Below, in pieces: positions 15,276 through 23,416 of a stretch of 36,950 nucleotides of DNA (its first letter is position 1; each line of letters opens with the position of its first letter). Origin of the DNA: Enterococcus sp. (GTDB lineage Bacteria > Bacillota > Bacilli > Lactobacillales > Enterococcaceae); NCBI RefSeq assembly GCF_022711995.1, contig NZ_JALAHI010000157.1:1-36950 (forward strand), read 5' to 3'. Below the pieces are notes generated by a model, which was not told where the DNA came from, searched no databases, and saw only the letters and a program-made list of their open reading frames with translations. Position numbers and translations under genes: made by a program.

Positions 15276-15428
15276 TTAAAGAAATTGATTGACCATAGGA
15301 ACACTGATCATAGCAACAAAAAAGGGCCAATATAGCCAAACCACAAGCAACCTGACGATTCGCCACAAGGTCTGCCGCCTATTCCAGAGAGCAAAACCAA
15401 TCGAACAAACGATTTTCTCACACCACAA
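15276..15428 (-). CDS. Possible 50-aa membrane peptide (uncertain)
   Basis: An open frame of 50 codons from TTG 15428 encodes a peptide with a hydrophobic middle (LVVWLYWPFFVAMISV) and a basic pre-segment (WNRRQTLWRIVR), a pattern unusual for random DNA. No good ribosome site precedes the TTG, so it may be a remnant of a larger membrane protein. The rest of 15224-15515 shows nothing recognisable. Confidence 0.25.
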   Translation of the reverse strand: MWCEKIVCSIGFALWNRRQTLWRIVRLLVVWLYWPFFVAMISVPMVNQFL

Positions 15429-15515
15429 CCGCTAGCTATAAGTAGTTATTTTTTATTAAAAAGCTTATTATTTTCCTGTTTTTAAACAATAAGCATCTGT
15501 TCTTTTCCATGTTTT

Positions 15516-15743
15516 TCAACGAAAGAAACTTTCTATCATTGCCGATTCATAGATATCACAATAACGTGTGACGACTTTGCCACAACGTTCTTCAATTTCA
15601 TCATGGTCCAGCTCGTCGTATCTGACAACGCTCATCACGACGCAGTTTTCCATTTTGCGAATCACTTCACCAATGATGTTTCTCTGCATACCTACCGGTT
15701 TACATTCGTAAGCTTTTCCTAAACAAATGTTATCACTATCCAT
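15516..15743 (-). CDS. Small uncharacterised protein, 75 aa
   Basis: Starts at ATG 15743, well placed behind AAGGTGAG; an in-frame TTG further upstream overlaps that ribosome site and is rejected. The product is acidic, with no signal peptide or membrane helix, and three cysteines (residues 7, 14 and 34) plus C-terminal CGK and YCD cysteines. Function is unknown. It stands alone, about 260 nt from the next gene downstream of its own orientation. Confidence 0.65.
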   Translation of the reverse strand: MDSDNICLGKAYECKPVGMQRNIIGEVIRKMENCVVMSVVRYDELDHDEIEERCGKVVTRYCDIYESAMIESFFR

Positions 15744-15848
15744 AATTCTCACCTTCAAATTTAATTTTTCTAATTATGTTATCATAATATCACCGTTTTT
15801 TAATAATTAAAAGAAATACGCCTTCCGCAACTTATACCGGCAAACAAA

Positions 15849-15932
15849 AAGACCCAAACAAAAGCAACGGGGCAGGAAAACTGCCATCAATGTCTCTGTC
15901 TCCAGAAACTTGCTTACTCTTGTTTAGGTCTT
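15849..15932 (-). terminator. Long structured terminator-like element
   Basis: Outer arms AAGACCCAAACAAAAGCAA and TTGCTTACTCTTGTTTAGG (continuing GTCTT) pair imperfectly over about 20 bp, enclosing GGCAG-GAAAA-CTGCC (15871-15885). On the minus strand the closing arm is followed by TTTTTG, so it can terminate the msr gene ending at 16001. The 40-nt interior is larger than a normal terminator loop. Confidence 0.6.
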
Positions 15933-16000
15933 ACTTTAGTTTTGATCCACCATAAAGGACTACTATTTAGAAAAAAGGCGTAATAAGATACTGCGAAAAA

Positions 16001-16459
16001 TTACTTGCGAGCAGCCACTAATAAAGCCGCAAATTTTTCTAGATAAAGTTGATCAATCGCATCATAACTATCTGTTTTTGAACTATCGATATCTAATACA
16101 CCGATTAATTGGTCATTGTCCATCATCGGTACAACGATTTCTGACATGGCTGCCGAATCGCAGGAAATATAGTTCTCATGTTCTTTGACATTGGCCACGA
16201 TCATGGTCTTTTGCTTGGCAGCTGACTCCCCGCAAACTCCTTTTCCCAGTTTAATACGGGTACAAGACACTCGACCTTGAAAAGGACCTAAAATCAATTC
16301 ACCTTCTTGAAACAGATAATAACCTGCAAAGACTGTATCGTGTAATGTTTCATTCAACAATGCAGAAGAATTGGCTAAATTTGCCAGCCAATTGCTCTCC
16401 GCCTCTAACAAGCCTTGTAATTGAAGCAGCATCAACTCGTAAGCTTCTTTTTTCTCCAT
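16001..16459 (-). CDS. msrC: Free methionine-(R)-sulfoxide reductase (GAF domain)
   Basis: 152 aa single GAF domain of the fRMsr family, which reduces free methionine-R-sulfoxide with thioredoxin as reductant. The three family cysteines are present in VSCTRI, GVCGES and YISCDS, followed by the conserved EIVVPM and GVLDIDS motifs. The start is ATG 16459, eight bases behind AGAGG; two upstream in-frame starts (GTG, ATG) are less well spaced. It appears to be transcribed alone and ends at the structured element 15849-15932. Role: oxidative-stress repair of free methionine. Confidence 0.9.
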   Translation of the reverse strand: MEKKEAYELMLLQLQGLLEAESNWLANLANSSALLNETLHDTVFAGYYLFQEGELILGPFQGRVSCTRIKLGKGVCGESAAKQKTMIVANVKEHENYISCDSAAMSEIVVPMMDNDQLIGVLDIDSSKTDSYDAIDQLYLEKFAALLVAARK

Positions 16460-16603
16460 ATCCATCACCTCTGCTATTGATTATAAGCAACGGACAGCGT
16501 TTTGTCTTGGTAAGATTTTTAATTTTCGACTCTTTCTTGAAAAACATGCTAAAAACAGCTGCTTCTATCGGTAACGGTTCACTGAATCTGTTTCCATCAA
16601 GTT

Positions 16604-17242
16604 TTAGGCATCGATCACAGTAAATCGTGTTTGTTGATATTGAGGAGCTTCTAATTCATCCAAAATGGCTGTCGCTAATGTGCCACTAGAAGTCACAGAT
16701 TCTCCTGCCTCATTGTGAAGCAAGTGATCTTTTCCTAAAATGGCAGGCTTTGCTTCTCCAGCTTGGAAGACATTTCCTGGAGAAATCCCAACCCAGTCAA
16801 CGTTTTTAACAGTTAATAAGAAGTTGTACTCATCGAATTGATTTTCTGGAATCGCGATCCAACTCTCACTGCCAGGGGCTTTTTTCAAGTCATTGACATT
16901 CCGCTCGCCAGCATCATTTAGTAAGCTGCCAGCACCAAGAATGAAAAATAATCTGGTTTTCTTTTGACGGAAAAGGTGAATCAATCGGGCCGCTAAATCA
17001 ACGTGAAGGTACGCTTGATCGGGACTCGTAGCAAAGGCATCAACGATCGCATCAAAGCCTTCAAGTTCTCCTTCCTGCAATTCAAAGGCATCTTTAGTTA
17101 CTAACTTAACCGCGGGGCCAAATAGTTCTTTTGCTTTTTCTTCATTCCGAACGATGGCAACAACTTCGTGACCTCGAGCTTCTGCTTCACGATAAACAGC
17201 AGAACCAGCATTTCCTGTAGCACCAATAACTCCGATTTTCAT
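16604..17242 (-). CDS. NAD(P)-binding Rossmann-fold protein (NmrA/SDR-like)
   Basis: 212 aa atypical short-chain dehydrogenase-type protein. The dinucleotide-binding GATGNAGS is at residues 8-15, followed by VAIVRNEEKA and a central FFILGAGSLL strand. No catalytic Tyr-x-x-x-Lys is evident, as in NmrA-like redox sensors and YwnB-type proteins. The substrate is unknown. It is the gene directly downstream of an Rrf2 regulator, and a palindrome sits just after its own promoter. Redox- or electrophile-responsive induction by Rrf2 is a reasonable inference. Confidence 0.88.
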   Translation of the reverse strand: MKIGVIGATGNAGSAVYREAEARGHEVVAIVRNEEKAKELFGPAVKLVTKDAFELQEGELEGFDAIVDAFATSPDQAYLHVDLAARLIHLFRQKKTRLFFILGAGSLLNDAGERNVNDLKKAPGSESWIAIPENQFDEYNFLLTVKNVDWVGISPGNVFQAGEAKPAILGKDHLLHNEAGESVTSSGTLATAILDELEAPQYQQTRFTVIDA

Positions 17243-17290
17243 TTCTATCTCTTCCTTTCAATCTAAAACTCGTAAATACTAAAAAACGCC

Positions 17291-17311
17291 ATGTAACTTT
17301 TAAGGTTACAT
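17291..17311. promoter_or_regulatory. Operator palindrome upstream of the NAD(P)-binding gene
   Basis: ATGTAAC and GTTACAT flank a 7-nt spacer (TTTTAAG) and sit immediately downstream of the -10 element at 17317-17322. It is the probable binding site of the neighbouring Rrf2 protein. Confidence 0.65.
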
Positions 17312-17316
17312 CTTGT

Positions 17317-17345
17317 ATTATAAAAAGAACGCTCCTTCTCGTCAA
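17317..17345 (-). promoter_or_regulatory. Promoter of the NAD(P)-binding gene
   Basis: On the minus strand TTGACG (17340-17345) and TATAAT (17317-17322) are separated by 17 bp. The spacer also carries one arm (AAGGAGC) of a hairpin with GCTCCTT further upstream, followed by TTCTTTTT, so the rrf2 terminator and this promoter overlap. Confidence 0.8.
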
Positions 17346-17373
17346 GCAATTGCTTTTGAAAAGGAGCCTTCCT

Positions 17374-17799
17374 TCATTTTTCAGCAGCCACATTGAGCTG
17401 ATGAATAATGTCCGCTAATGTGATTTGCTGCATTTCTGATTCGATTTTTTTCTGTAAACGGTCATAGGTCTCATCCAGAACTTCCTGAATGCTGCCGCCA
17501 ATCAGACAATTGGGATTGGTTTTCTTGTCAATATGCAACAATCGTTGATCCTTCTCCACACTTGAATAAATATCCAGCAAAGTGATCTCTTCCGGACGCT
17601 TTAGCAGTTTAGGTTCAGCTTTCCCTCGTTGGCTCTCAATCAAACCAGCTGTTCGTAGATCACTCATGATTCGACGAACATACGCTGGATTGGTCTCGAC
17701 ACTTTGAGCAATCCGATCACTGGATAAATCGGTCCCTTGCAACATTTCAATATAAGCCAAAATATGAATGGCATCGCTGTATTTCGTTGAGTACTTCAT
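17374..17799 (-). CDS. Rrf2-family transcriptional regulator
   Basis: 141 aa. Winged HTH typical of Rrf2 (residues 5-65; SSDRIAQSVETNPAYVRRIMSDLRTAGLI) with a C-terminal dimerisation helix. The only cysteine, in NPNCLIGGSIQ near residue 98, is like the single cysteine of YwnA/YwgB-type thiol or electrophile sensors, not the three-cysteine Fe-S cluster set of IscR/NsrR. It probably represses the NAD(P)-binding gene downstream through the palindrome at 17291-17311. Confidence 0.92.
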   Translation of the reverse strand: MKYSTKYSDAIHILAYIEMLQGTDLSSDRIAQSVETNPAYVRRIMSDLRTAGLIESQRGKAEPKLLKRPEEITLLDIYSSVEKDQRLLHIDKKTNPNCLIGGSIQEVLDETYDRLQKKIESEMQQITLADIIHQLNVAAEK

Positions 17800-17834
17800 C
17801 TCTTTGATGTCCCTTCAAAATTATACTTTTAGCT

Positions 17835-17863
17835 ATCATACCTTTTTTTAAGGAATTGTTCAA
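17835..17863 (-). promoter_or_regulatory. Promoter of the rrf2 gene
   Basis: On the minus strand TTGAAC (17858-17863) and TATGAT (17835-17840) are separated by 17 bp, about 35 nt upstream of the ATG. Confidence 0.65.
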
Positions 17864-17976
17864 AGAGTTGGAGTCACTAGTCATACTTTCTCTTCAAGAT
17901 CCAACAAAGTCTCCATAGGTTTAACCAAAAAGAAGGAATAGACTGATGTACCCTGCCACGTGTTGCGATGAGCGTC

Positions 17977-18381
17977 TTAATCTTCTTCAAAACTTGCAAC
18001 TTCGGTAAGAAGGGTGTTGATATGTTGAATATTGTCTTTTCCAAACTGGCCATAATCGAGTGCTTCGCCTGTTAAGGCCCCATTGAGGAAGCCAATCACC
18101 ATTGGCATATTCATTCCTGCATATAGCTCAAACGTCGTCCCTTCCATGATTAGTCGGGAAGCGACATTGCAGGGAGTCCCCCCCATCAAATCAGCAAAAA
18201 CAACTGGCTCTTTAGATTCTGCAATGACAGTGGCTAGTTTTTGCCGAAAATCATCCGCACCTTCTTCGGACAATAAGGGCACTGTTTGGATCTCTGGCTG
18301 TGGCCCCATGATCATTTCGGTACTTCTTTTCAATTCTTCACAAAAGCGGCCATGACTGATCAAGATTAATTGCTTTTCCAT
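17977..18381 (-). CDS. PTS mannose-class IIA (galactosamine/galacto-N-biose operon)
   Basis: 134 aa EIIA-Man domain with phosphorylated His10 in ILISHGRF and the motif VVFADLMGGTPCNVASR near residue 80. It is the last gene of the eight-gene bga operon, 18 nt after IID. The order IIB-IIC-IID-IIA matches the gadBWEF/aga-type PTS found next to bgaC in streptococci. It transfers phosphate from HPr to IIB. Confidence 0.94.
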   Translation of the reverse strand: MEKQLILISHGRFCEELKRSTEMIMGPQPEIQTVPLLSEEGADDFRQKLATVIAESKEPVVFADLMGGTPCNVASRLIMEGTTFELYAGMNMPMVIGFLNGALTGEALDYGQFGKDNIQHINTLLTEVASFEED

Positions 18382-18399
18382 CCACTTTCTACCTACTTC

Positions 18400-19206
18400 C
18401 TACTTTGAAATAATTCCTAATGCTGACAAGACCACACTAACGATCAATACCACAAAAATGGCTTTGGTGGAGGTCATATTTTTCTTTCCTAACATCCAGT
18501 AGACAACGCCGACAATCGCAGCTGGTAAAAGTCGCGGCAAGATCATATCAAGATTATTTTGCATATTCAATGTGACATCGCCAATATTTGGTGCCCAAGC
18601 AAATTGAACATTGACCATCGTCGCCACTAATGCCCCCACCATAAAGACACCGAGTAATGTCGCCGCATCTGTTAGCGCGGTCAATCGACTTTGCATGGTA
18701 GTTACAAGAGAAATCCCTTCTTTGTAAGCAAATTCCAGCTGTTTCCAACGAAAGATCATGACAACGATTTGAGCAGCGATCCAGATAAAAATACCAATCG
18801 GATTGCCATTGGTAGCCATATTTGCAGCCAATGCACCAAAAATCGTTGGTATTAAAGCAGCGAAAATCGAGTCACCAATGGCTGCGAAGGGCCCCATCAA
18901 ACCAGCTTTCAAGCCTGAAATGGTATCTTTTGCCTGAAAACCTTCTTTTTCTTCAATCGCCAAATCAATCCCTGTCACGATTGTGTTGAAGAAATTAGAC
19001 GTATTAAAGAATTGCGTATGCGTTTTCATCATTTCTTTTAATTCAGGTGTGTTGTCCCCATAGATTTTACGTAATTGCGGCAAAATGGTGTACAAATATC
19101 CCGAGCCTTGCATCCGTTCATAGTTCCAGCCTAATTGAAAGCCAAACAGGCTACGGCGATTGATTTGTTGGAAGTCCTTTTTCGTTAATTTACCATTAGA
19201 TTTCAT
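18400..19206 (-). CDS. PTS mannose-class IID (galactosamine/galacto-N-biose operon)
   Basis: 268 aa. Family marks are NYERMQGSGYLYTILP near residue 32 and GLMGPFAAIGDSIFAALIP near residue 112. The frame is open for 30 more codons upstream inside IIC, but AAGGAGAG points to the ATG at 19206, giving an 11-nt overlap with the IIC 3' end and likely translational coupling. It is the membrane partner of IIC. Sequence similarity to the IID at 100-924 is only family-level. Confidence 0.94.
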   Translation of the reverse strand: MKSNGKLTKKDFQQINRRSLFGFQLGWNYERMQGSGYLYTILPQLRKIYGDNTPELKEMMKTHTQFFNTSNFFNTIVTGIDLAIEEKEGFQAKDTISGLKAGLMGPFAAIGDSIFAALIPTIFGALAANMATNGNPIGIFIWIAAQIVVMIFRWKQLEFAYKEGISLVTTMQSRLTALTDAATLLGVFMVGALVATMVNVQFAWAPNIGDVTLNMQNNLDMILPRLLPAAIVGVVYWMLGKKNMTSTKAIFVVLIVSVVLSALGIISK

Positions 19207-20083
19207 CGTCTTCAATCTCTCCTTCCGCATGCTGCTCGTTTTGTGCGATATTATTTGCTGGTCGTGCCTGTCCATTTTTGTAGCTGATAGCTGCAAATGC
19301 GAAACCGATCAGCGCGATGGCCAACATTGGTAATGCGTTGAAGGTACCGCTGAAATCTTTGACCACACTGGCTACACTGCCTCCCAAAAGCTGGATATTG
19401 CTAAATACGGTGGTCAATAATGCCGTCAAGACAAAGCCTAAAATAAGATAAGGAAAATGTTTTTTTACTGGTAAATAACGAAGTAAAATTGCAAAACCGA
19501 CTGCTGGTAAGACAGCTCCGGCAACAGACAAGCCATCGCCTAACCACTTTAAATCACCATTCAGATAACCAACAACATTTTCCACTAATCCGCCGCCAAA
19601 AGCCAACGCGAGAAAAACAGGAACCAGTCGTGATAACGCCCATGGTACTGCACCTAACAAAAAGTTGCGTTCGATGGCTTTGAAATTCATATTTTCCACA
19701 TGGGTATCGATTCTGTGAGCAAAATAGGTATTGGCAAAACGAGCTAAAATATCTAATTGGATCATCAAACTAGCTACCGGTACGGCAATCGCAGCGATGG
19801 CCTGTTCTGGATCCATTCCTAGTGCAACAGAAAAAGCGGTGGCCAAAACGGTTCCTGAATTGGCGTCGATCCGTGAAGCACCGCCAAAAGTTCCGACACC
19901 AAGGACGGTCAGCTGCATACTTCCCCCAATCAATAACCCGGTTGTGATATCACCCATAACTAATCCGGAAAAAAGGCCTGCAAAGACAGGGGCACTCATT
20001 GAAGAATAAATCTGTAACTCATCTAGAATCTGATAACCAGCATATAATGATAATAATAAAATTTGCCACCAATGAATTTCCAT
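19196..20083 (-). CDS. PTS mannose-class IIC, AgaC/GadW-like
   Basis: 295 aa hydrophobic permease. Motifs include GLFSGLVMGDITTGLLIGGSM around residues 36-56 and GGASRIDANSGTVLATAFSV around 67-86. A hydrophilic acidic tail (EGEIEDDEI) follows the last membrane segment. It lies 10 nt after IIB. Operon context (GH35, AgaS, LacD) suggests N-acetylgalactosamine, galactosamine or a Gal-beta-1,3-linked disaccharide as substrate. Confidence 0.93.
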   Translation of the reverse strand: MEIHWWQILLLSLYAGYQILDELQIYSSMSAPVFAGLFSGLVMGDITTGLLIGGSMQLTVLGVGTFGGASRIDANSGTVLATAFSVALGMDPEQAIAAIAVPVASLMIQLDILARFANTYFAHRIDTHVENMNFKAIERNFLLGAVPWALSRLVPVFLALAFGGGLVENVVGYLNGDLKWLGDGLSVAGAVLPAVGFAILLRYLPVKKHFPYLILGFVLTALLTTVFSNIQLLGGSVASVVKDFSGTFNALPMLAIALIGFAFAAISYKNGQARPANNIAQNEQHAEGEIEDDEI

Positions 20084-20093
20084 ATTGATTCTC

Positions 20094-20573
20094 CTATCTT
20101 TCTAAAAGACTGATAAAGTTTTCTGCTTTATCACTAGGGACCATTTGTGCAATAAGTTTCACGCCTTTGTCAGCAAGTTCCTTGAATGTTGCGATATCTT
20201 CGGGAAGGACATTGATTGACTTGGTAATCGCTTTTGTTTCAGCTGTTTGAGACATGTTTCCCACATTAATTTCTGTGATCGGTACACCTCGTTCAACAAG
20301 TTTTAGCAAACGGTCAGGTTTTTTCGCAACGATCAACAGCCGTTGGGAATCATACTTGCCTGCCAAAATATTGTTTGCGGCTTTTTCAATCGGTAACACA
20401 CTCAATTTGACTCCTGCTGGTGTGGCTAATTTCAACCCGCTTTTTTCGATTGGGCTTTCTGCTACTTCATCATCCACGACCATGATTCGGCTAATATTCA
20501 GTTTCGTCGTCCATAAGTTCGCCACTTGACCATGGATCAATCGGCCATCAATACGCACAGCAATAATACTCAT
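20094..20573 (-). CDS. PTS mannose-class IIB, AgaB/GadB-like
   Basis: 159 aa sorbose-family IIB. RIDGRLIHGQV carries the phosphorylated His14. The gene overlaps the end of bgaC by 4 nt (ATGA), indicating translational coupling with the beta-galactosidase. It receives phosphate from the IIA at 17977-18381. Confidence 0.94.
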   Translation of the reverse strand: MSIIAVRIDGRLIHGQVANLWTTKLNISRIMVVDDEVAESPIEKSGLKLATPAGVKLSVLPIEKAANNILAGKYDSQRLLIVAKKPDRLLKLVERGVPITEINVGNMSQTAETKAITKSINVLPEDIATFKELADKGVKLIAQMVPSDKAENFISLLER

Positions 20574-22351
20574 ACTTTTTCCGCCTCCATTGTTTTATAG
20601 ACTGGTGTTTCTCTTAACTGTAATTCTGTTGAAAAAATGCCCTCCGTTTCAAAAATAATGATGGTATTTTCTCCTTGATTCAAAATCCCGCTTGGTACAT
20701 ACAGTGATAAGATGGGGCCAACTTCCCAAAAGCGGCCAATATTAACATTGTTGACCAAAACGATTCCCTTGCCGAATCCTGTCAAATCAATAAAGGTATC
20801 TTTTTTGTTCTCTAGTGTAAAAGAGTACCGGTAAAAGCTAGGTTGTTCAGGATGCCAGTCACGGGAAAAATCAATCATTGGCGAGCGACTAAAGTCTAAC
20901 CAATAATGGATCCAATTGGTCATAAAGTGCAAATCAGCCATCACTCCTCTACGGATACCTTTTCGTTGGCTATCGGCTGTCAGCTTATGCCCATAGTTGA
21001 CTCGTCCCATATTTTCTACTAGAATATCCACTTGATTTTCTACGGACGATTGCGTAAGCCACACATCCTCACCAATTTCTTCTTGATACTGAGTAGCAAG
21101 CAATCGTTCATTCAAGAACACCTGCGCACGATCACTGCCATCAATGATTCGAAGTTTCTCTGTTTCTGCATCCCGTTGTTTTTTCGTCCGATACAACAAA
21201 TAACCATAGGGATGGTCCAATTGTTCCATCGTTTGCGGATAAACCGTCGTTACTGGTTGACTGATTTGATCGATGACAGAAAACAAACTGACTTTATCTT
21301 GTAGTTGAAGTTCCATTGATAGAGCTGTTTTGATGCGCGGTTCGTGCTGTTCAAATTCTGGAAAATGTTCTTTTAGCATTTTCTGCAATGCGTCATATTT
21401 TGCTGTTGGATTTCCTTGCTCATCCAATGGTGCATCGTAGTCATAGGAAGTGACTTGCGGCAAATCAACAGTCCCTCTTGCTGAACAGCCATTCATAAAG
21501 CCGAAATTAGTACCGCCATGGAACATATAGAGATTGACACTGCCGATTTCCAACGCTTCTCTGACGGATTCAGCGAGCTCAAAAGGATCTCGCCGAATGA
21601 TTGGTTCATGCCAGCGATTGAACCAGCCATCCCAGAATTCCATACACATCAATGGCCACTTTTTGTTGTGGTGATCAAAAAATCCCTGCATGGTCGCAAA
21701 ATTTTCTTTTGCTCGGGAACCAAAATTTCCTGTTACCAACACATCATCTTCAATCAAGCTGCCTGCTCGCAACGTCGCCTGCCACGGACCATCCGAAGTA
21801 AAGAAAGGCATATCGATGCCACGATTTGTCAGCATTTCTTTAATTGCTCGCAAATATGCTTTTTCTTCACCATATGATCCATATTCATTTTCTACTTGGA
21901 TCATCAAGATATTCCCACCATGACTCAATTGATGGGGAACGATTTTTGGGAGCAGCACATCGTAATAGTCCGCCACATGGGCTAAATAGTTTGGATCAAA
22001 TGCTCGTAGTCGGCCAGACTCCTGTAACAGCCAAGGAGGCAACCCGCCGAATTCCCATTCGGCACATATATAGGGAGAAGGTCGCAGGATGACATACAAC
22101 CCTAGCTCTTGTGCTAAGGATAAAAAACGCTCTAAATCAAGCATCCCTTCAAATTGAAAAGTCCCTTTATGAGGTTCGTGCAAATTCCAAGGCACGTAGG
22201 TTTCAACAGTATTAAATCCAAGCGCTTTCAAATTATACAAAGAATGCGCCCAATCCTCTGGATGGACCCGAAAATAATGAATCGCACCAGATAGTAGTTT
22301 AAACGGAGAACCATTCATTAAAAATTCTTCTTTGATTTCAAAAGTTGCCAT
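20570..22351 (-). CDS. bgaC: GH35 beta-galactosidase, BgaC-like
   Basis: 593 aa with a GH35 TIM barrel (about 1-330) and C-terminal beta-sandwich domains. Active-site glutamates are E156 in QVENEYGS (acid/base) and E238 in CMEFWDGWF (nucleophile). No signal peptide is present, so it acts inside the cell or is surface-exposed by a non-classical route, as reported for pneumococcal BgaC, which prefers Gal-beta-1,3-GlcNAc. Gene order with a mannose-class PTS, AgaS and GntR is the same type as the streptococcal bgaC locus. The linkage preference is inferred from that relation. Confidence 0.9.
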   Translation of the reverse strand: MATFEIKEEFLMNGSPFKLLSGAIHYFRVHPEDWAHSLYNLKALGFNTVETYVPWNLHEPHKGTFQFEGMLDLERFLSLAQELGLYVILRPSPYICAEWEFGGLPPWLLQESGRLRAFDPNYLAHVADYYDVLLPKIVPHQLSHGGNILMIQVENEYGSYGEEKAYLRAIKEMLTNRGIDMPFFTSDGPWQATLRAGSLIEDDVLVTGNFGSRAKENFATMQGFFDHHNKKWPLMCMEFWDGWFNRWHEPIIRRDPFELAESVREALEIGSVNLYMFHGGTNFGFMNGCSARGTVDLPQVTSYDYDAPLDEQGNPTAKYDALQKMLKEHFPEFEQHEPRIKTALSMELQLQDKVSLFSVIDQISQPVTTVYPQTMEQLDHPYGYLLYRTKKQRDAETEKLRIIDGSDRAQVFLNERLLATQYQEEIGEDVWLTQSSVENQVDILVENMGRVNYGHKLTADSQRKGIRRGVMADLHFMTNWIHYWLDFSRSPMIDFSRDWHPEQPSFYRYSFTLENKKDTFIDLTGFGKGIVLVNNVNIGRFWEVGPILSLYVPSGILNQGENTIIIFETEGIFSTELQLRETPVYKTMEAEKV

Positions 22352-22411
22352 CTTCTACTCCCATTCATTGATAGTCAGTTATTCGTAGCGAATTGCGTAA
22401 AGCAAATTGTG

Positions 22412-23401
22412 CTATTTATCAAGCTGCTCTACTTTCTCATGCCACGAAACGGCGGTTTCTTGTATCACTTCATTCAATTGTTGAATGTTTTGTTTTCCTT
22501 GTTCTGCCAGCCATTCTAACGTTGCTGCTTCGCCCTTTTCAACAAAAGGAGCGACAGCCTCTTTCCAAGTAGCCCTACCACAGAGTACCCCATTGAAACG
22601 AGCTCCTGCTTCTTTGGCAAATCGCAAGGTAGCCATGAATAACGTCGCGGATACCCCTGCGCTTAAAAAGATATACGGCAAATCGGTCGCATCGCTTTGT
22701 TCTTTAAAATAAGCGCCAGCTTCTTGACGCGTATAGGCGATCTCCTCTTTGGCAAATCCTTCAACAAATGCCATGTTCACGGGCACTTCGACTTTTAAGA
22801 CATCTACTTTGTACTGAGGTTTCGAGAATTCTTTCATCATTTCAATGACTTTTCGGGGTTTCGCTTTTGCATAGGAAAGAGAATGTGTCTCCGAATTTTT
22901 GGCATCATAGGCTAACAATTCCAAATAAAATGGGAGCCCTTCAGCCATGCATTCGCTTCCAATTCGTTCAACAAAAACTTGCTTTTGCCGATTGATTTCC
23001 TCTGCTTCCTCATAATCGTAATACAGTAAAAATTTCACCGCATCCGCACCTAACTCTTTCAATCGCACAACTGAACAGTCCGACAGCAGATCCGGCAAGC
23101 GGCCGGGTACGGTTTGATCATAACCAGTTTTTTCATATGCCAACAGCAGACCGCTCGCTGCTGCACGCTTCTGTGCAGCAGGCAGTCCGTATTCAGGATC
23201 CAATAAAATGGCTGAGGCATAAGGAGTCAATTCTTGGGAAATTAGTGTTTTAAACTGCTCAATTTTTTCCTTTGTCGCTTCCATCCCTAAAGCCGCCATC
23301 ATTTTCTTCAGTGCGCCTCGCTGATCGATCGCCAAAGCGGTAATAATGCCTTCTGGCGTCGATAGACGTTCCATTGCTTGTCTTTTTGACAATTCCTCCA
23401 T
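22412..23401 (-). CDS. lacD: Tagatose 1,6-bisphosphate aldolase, class I
   Basis: 329 aa, the length of LacD. Family motifs include [15 protein letters not shown] near the N-terminus, [22 protein letters not shown] and the segment [12 protein letters not shown], whose lysine is the Schiff-base residue in LacD. It cleaves tagatose 1,6-bisphosphate to glyceraldehyde-3-phosphate and dihydroxyacetone phosphate, the last step for galactosamine-derived tagatose-6-phosphate. RBS GGGAGGAA precedes the ATG. No tagatose-6-phosphate kinase (lacC) is present here, so phosphorylation must come from elsewhere, for example phosphofructokinase or a distant lacC. Confidence 0.92.
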   Translation of the reverse strand: MEELSKRQAMERLSTPEGIITALAIDQRGALKKMMAALGMEATKEKIEQFKTLISQELTPYASAILLDPEYGLPAAQKRAAASGLLLAYEKTGYDQTVPGRLPDLLSDCSVVRLKELGADAVKFLLYYDYEEAEEINRQKQVFVERIGSECMAEGLPFYLELLAYDAKNSETHSLSYAKAKPRKVIEMMKEFSKPQYKVDVLKVEVPVNMAFVEGFAKEEIAYTRQEAGAYFKEQSDATDLPYIFLSAGVSATLFMATLRFAKEAGARFNGVLCGRATWKEAVAPFVEKGEAATLEWLAEQGKQNIQQLNEVIQETAVSWHEKVEQLDK

Positions 23402-23416
23402 GGCTCACATTCCTCC

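Noticed and set aside
21518-21877. 119-codon plus-strand frame inside bgaC
   Set aside because: It lies antisense within conserved GH35 coding sequence, has no ribosome site and no recognisable product.
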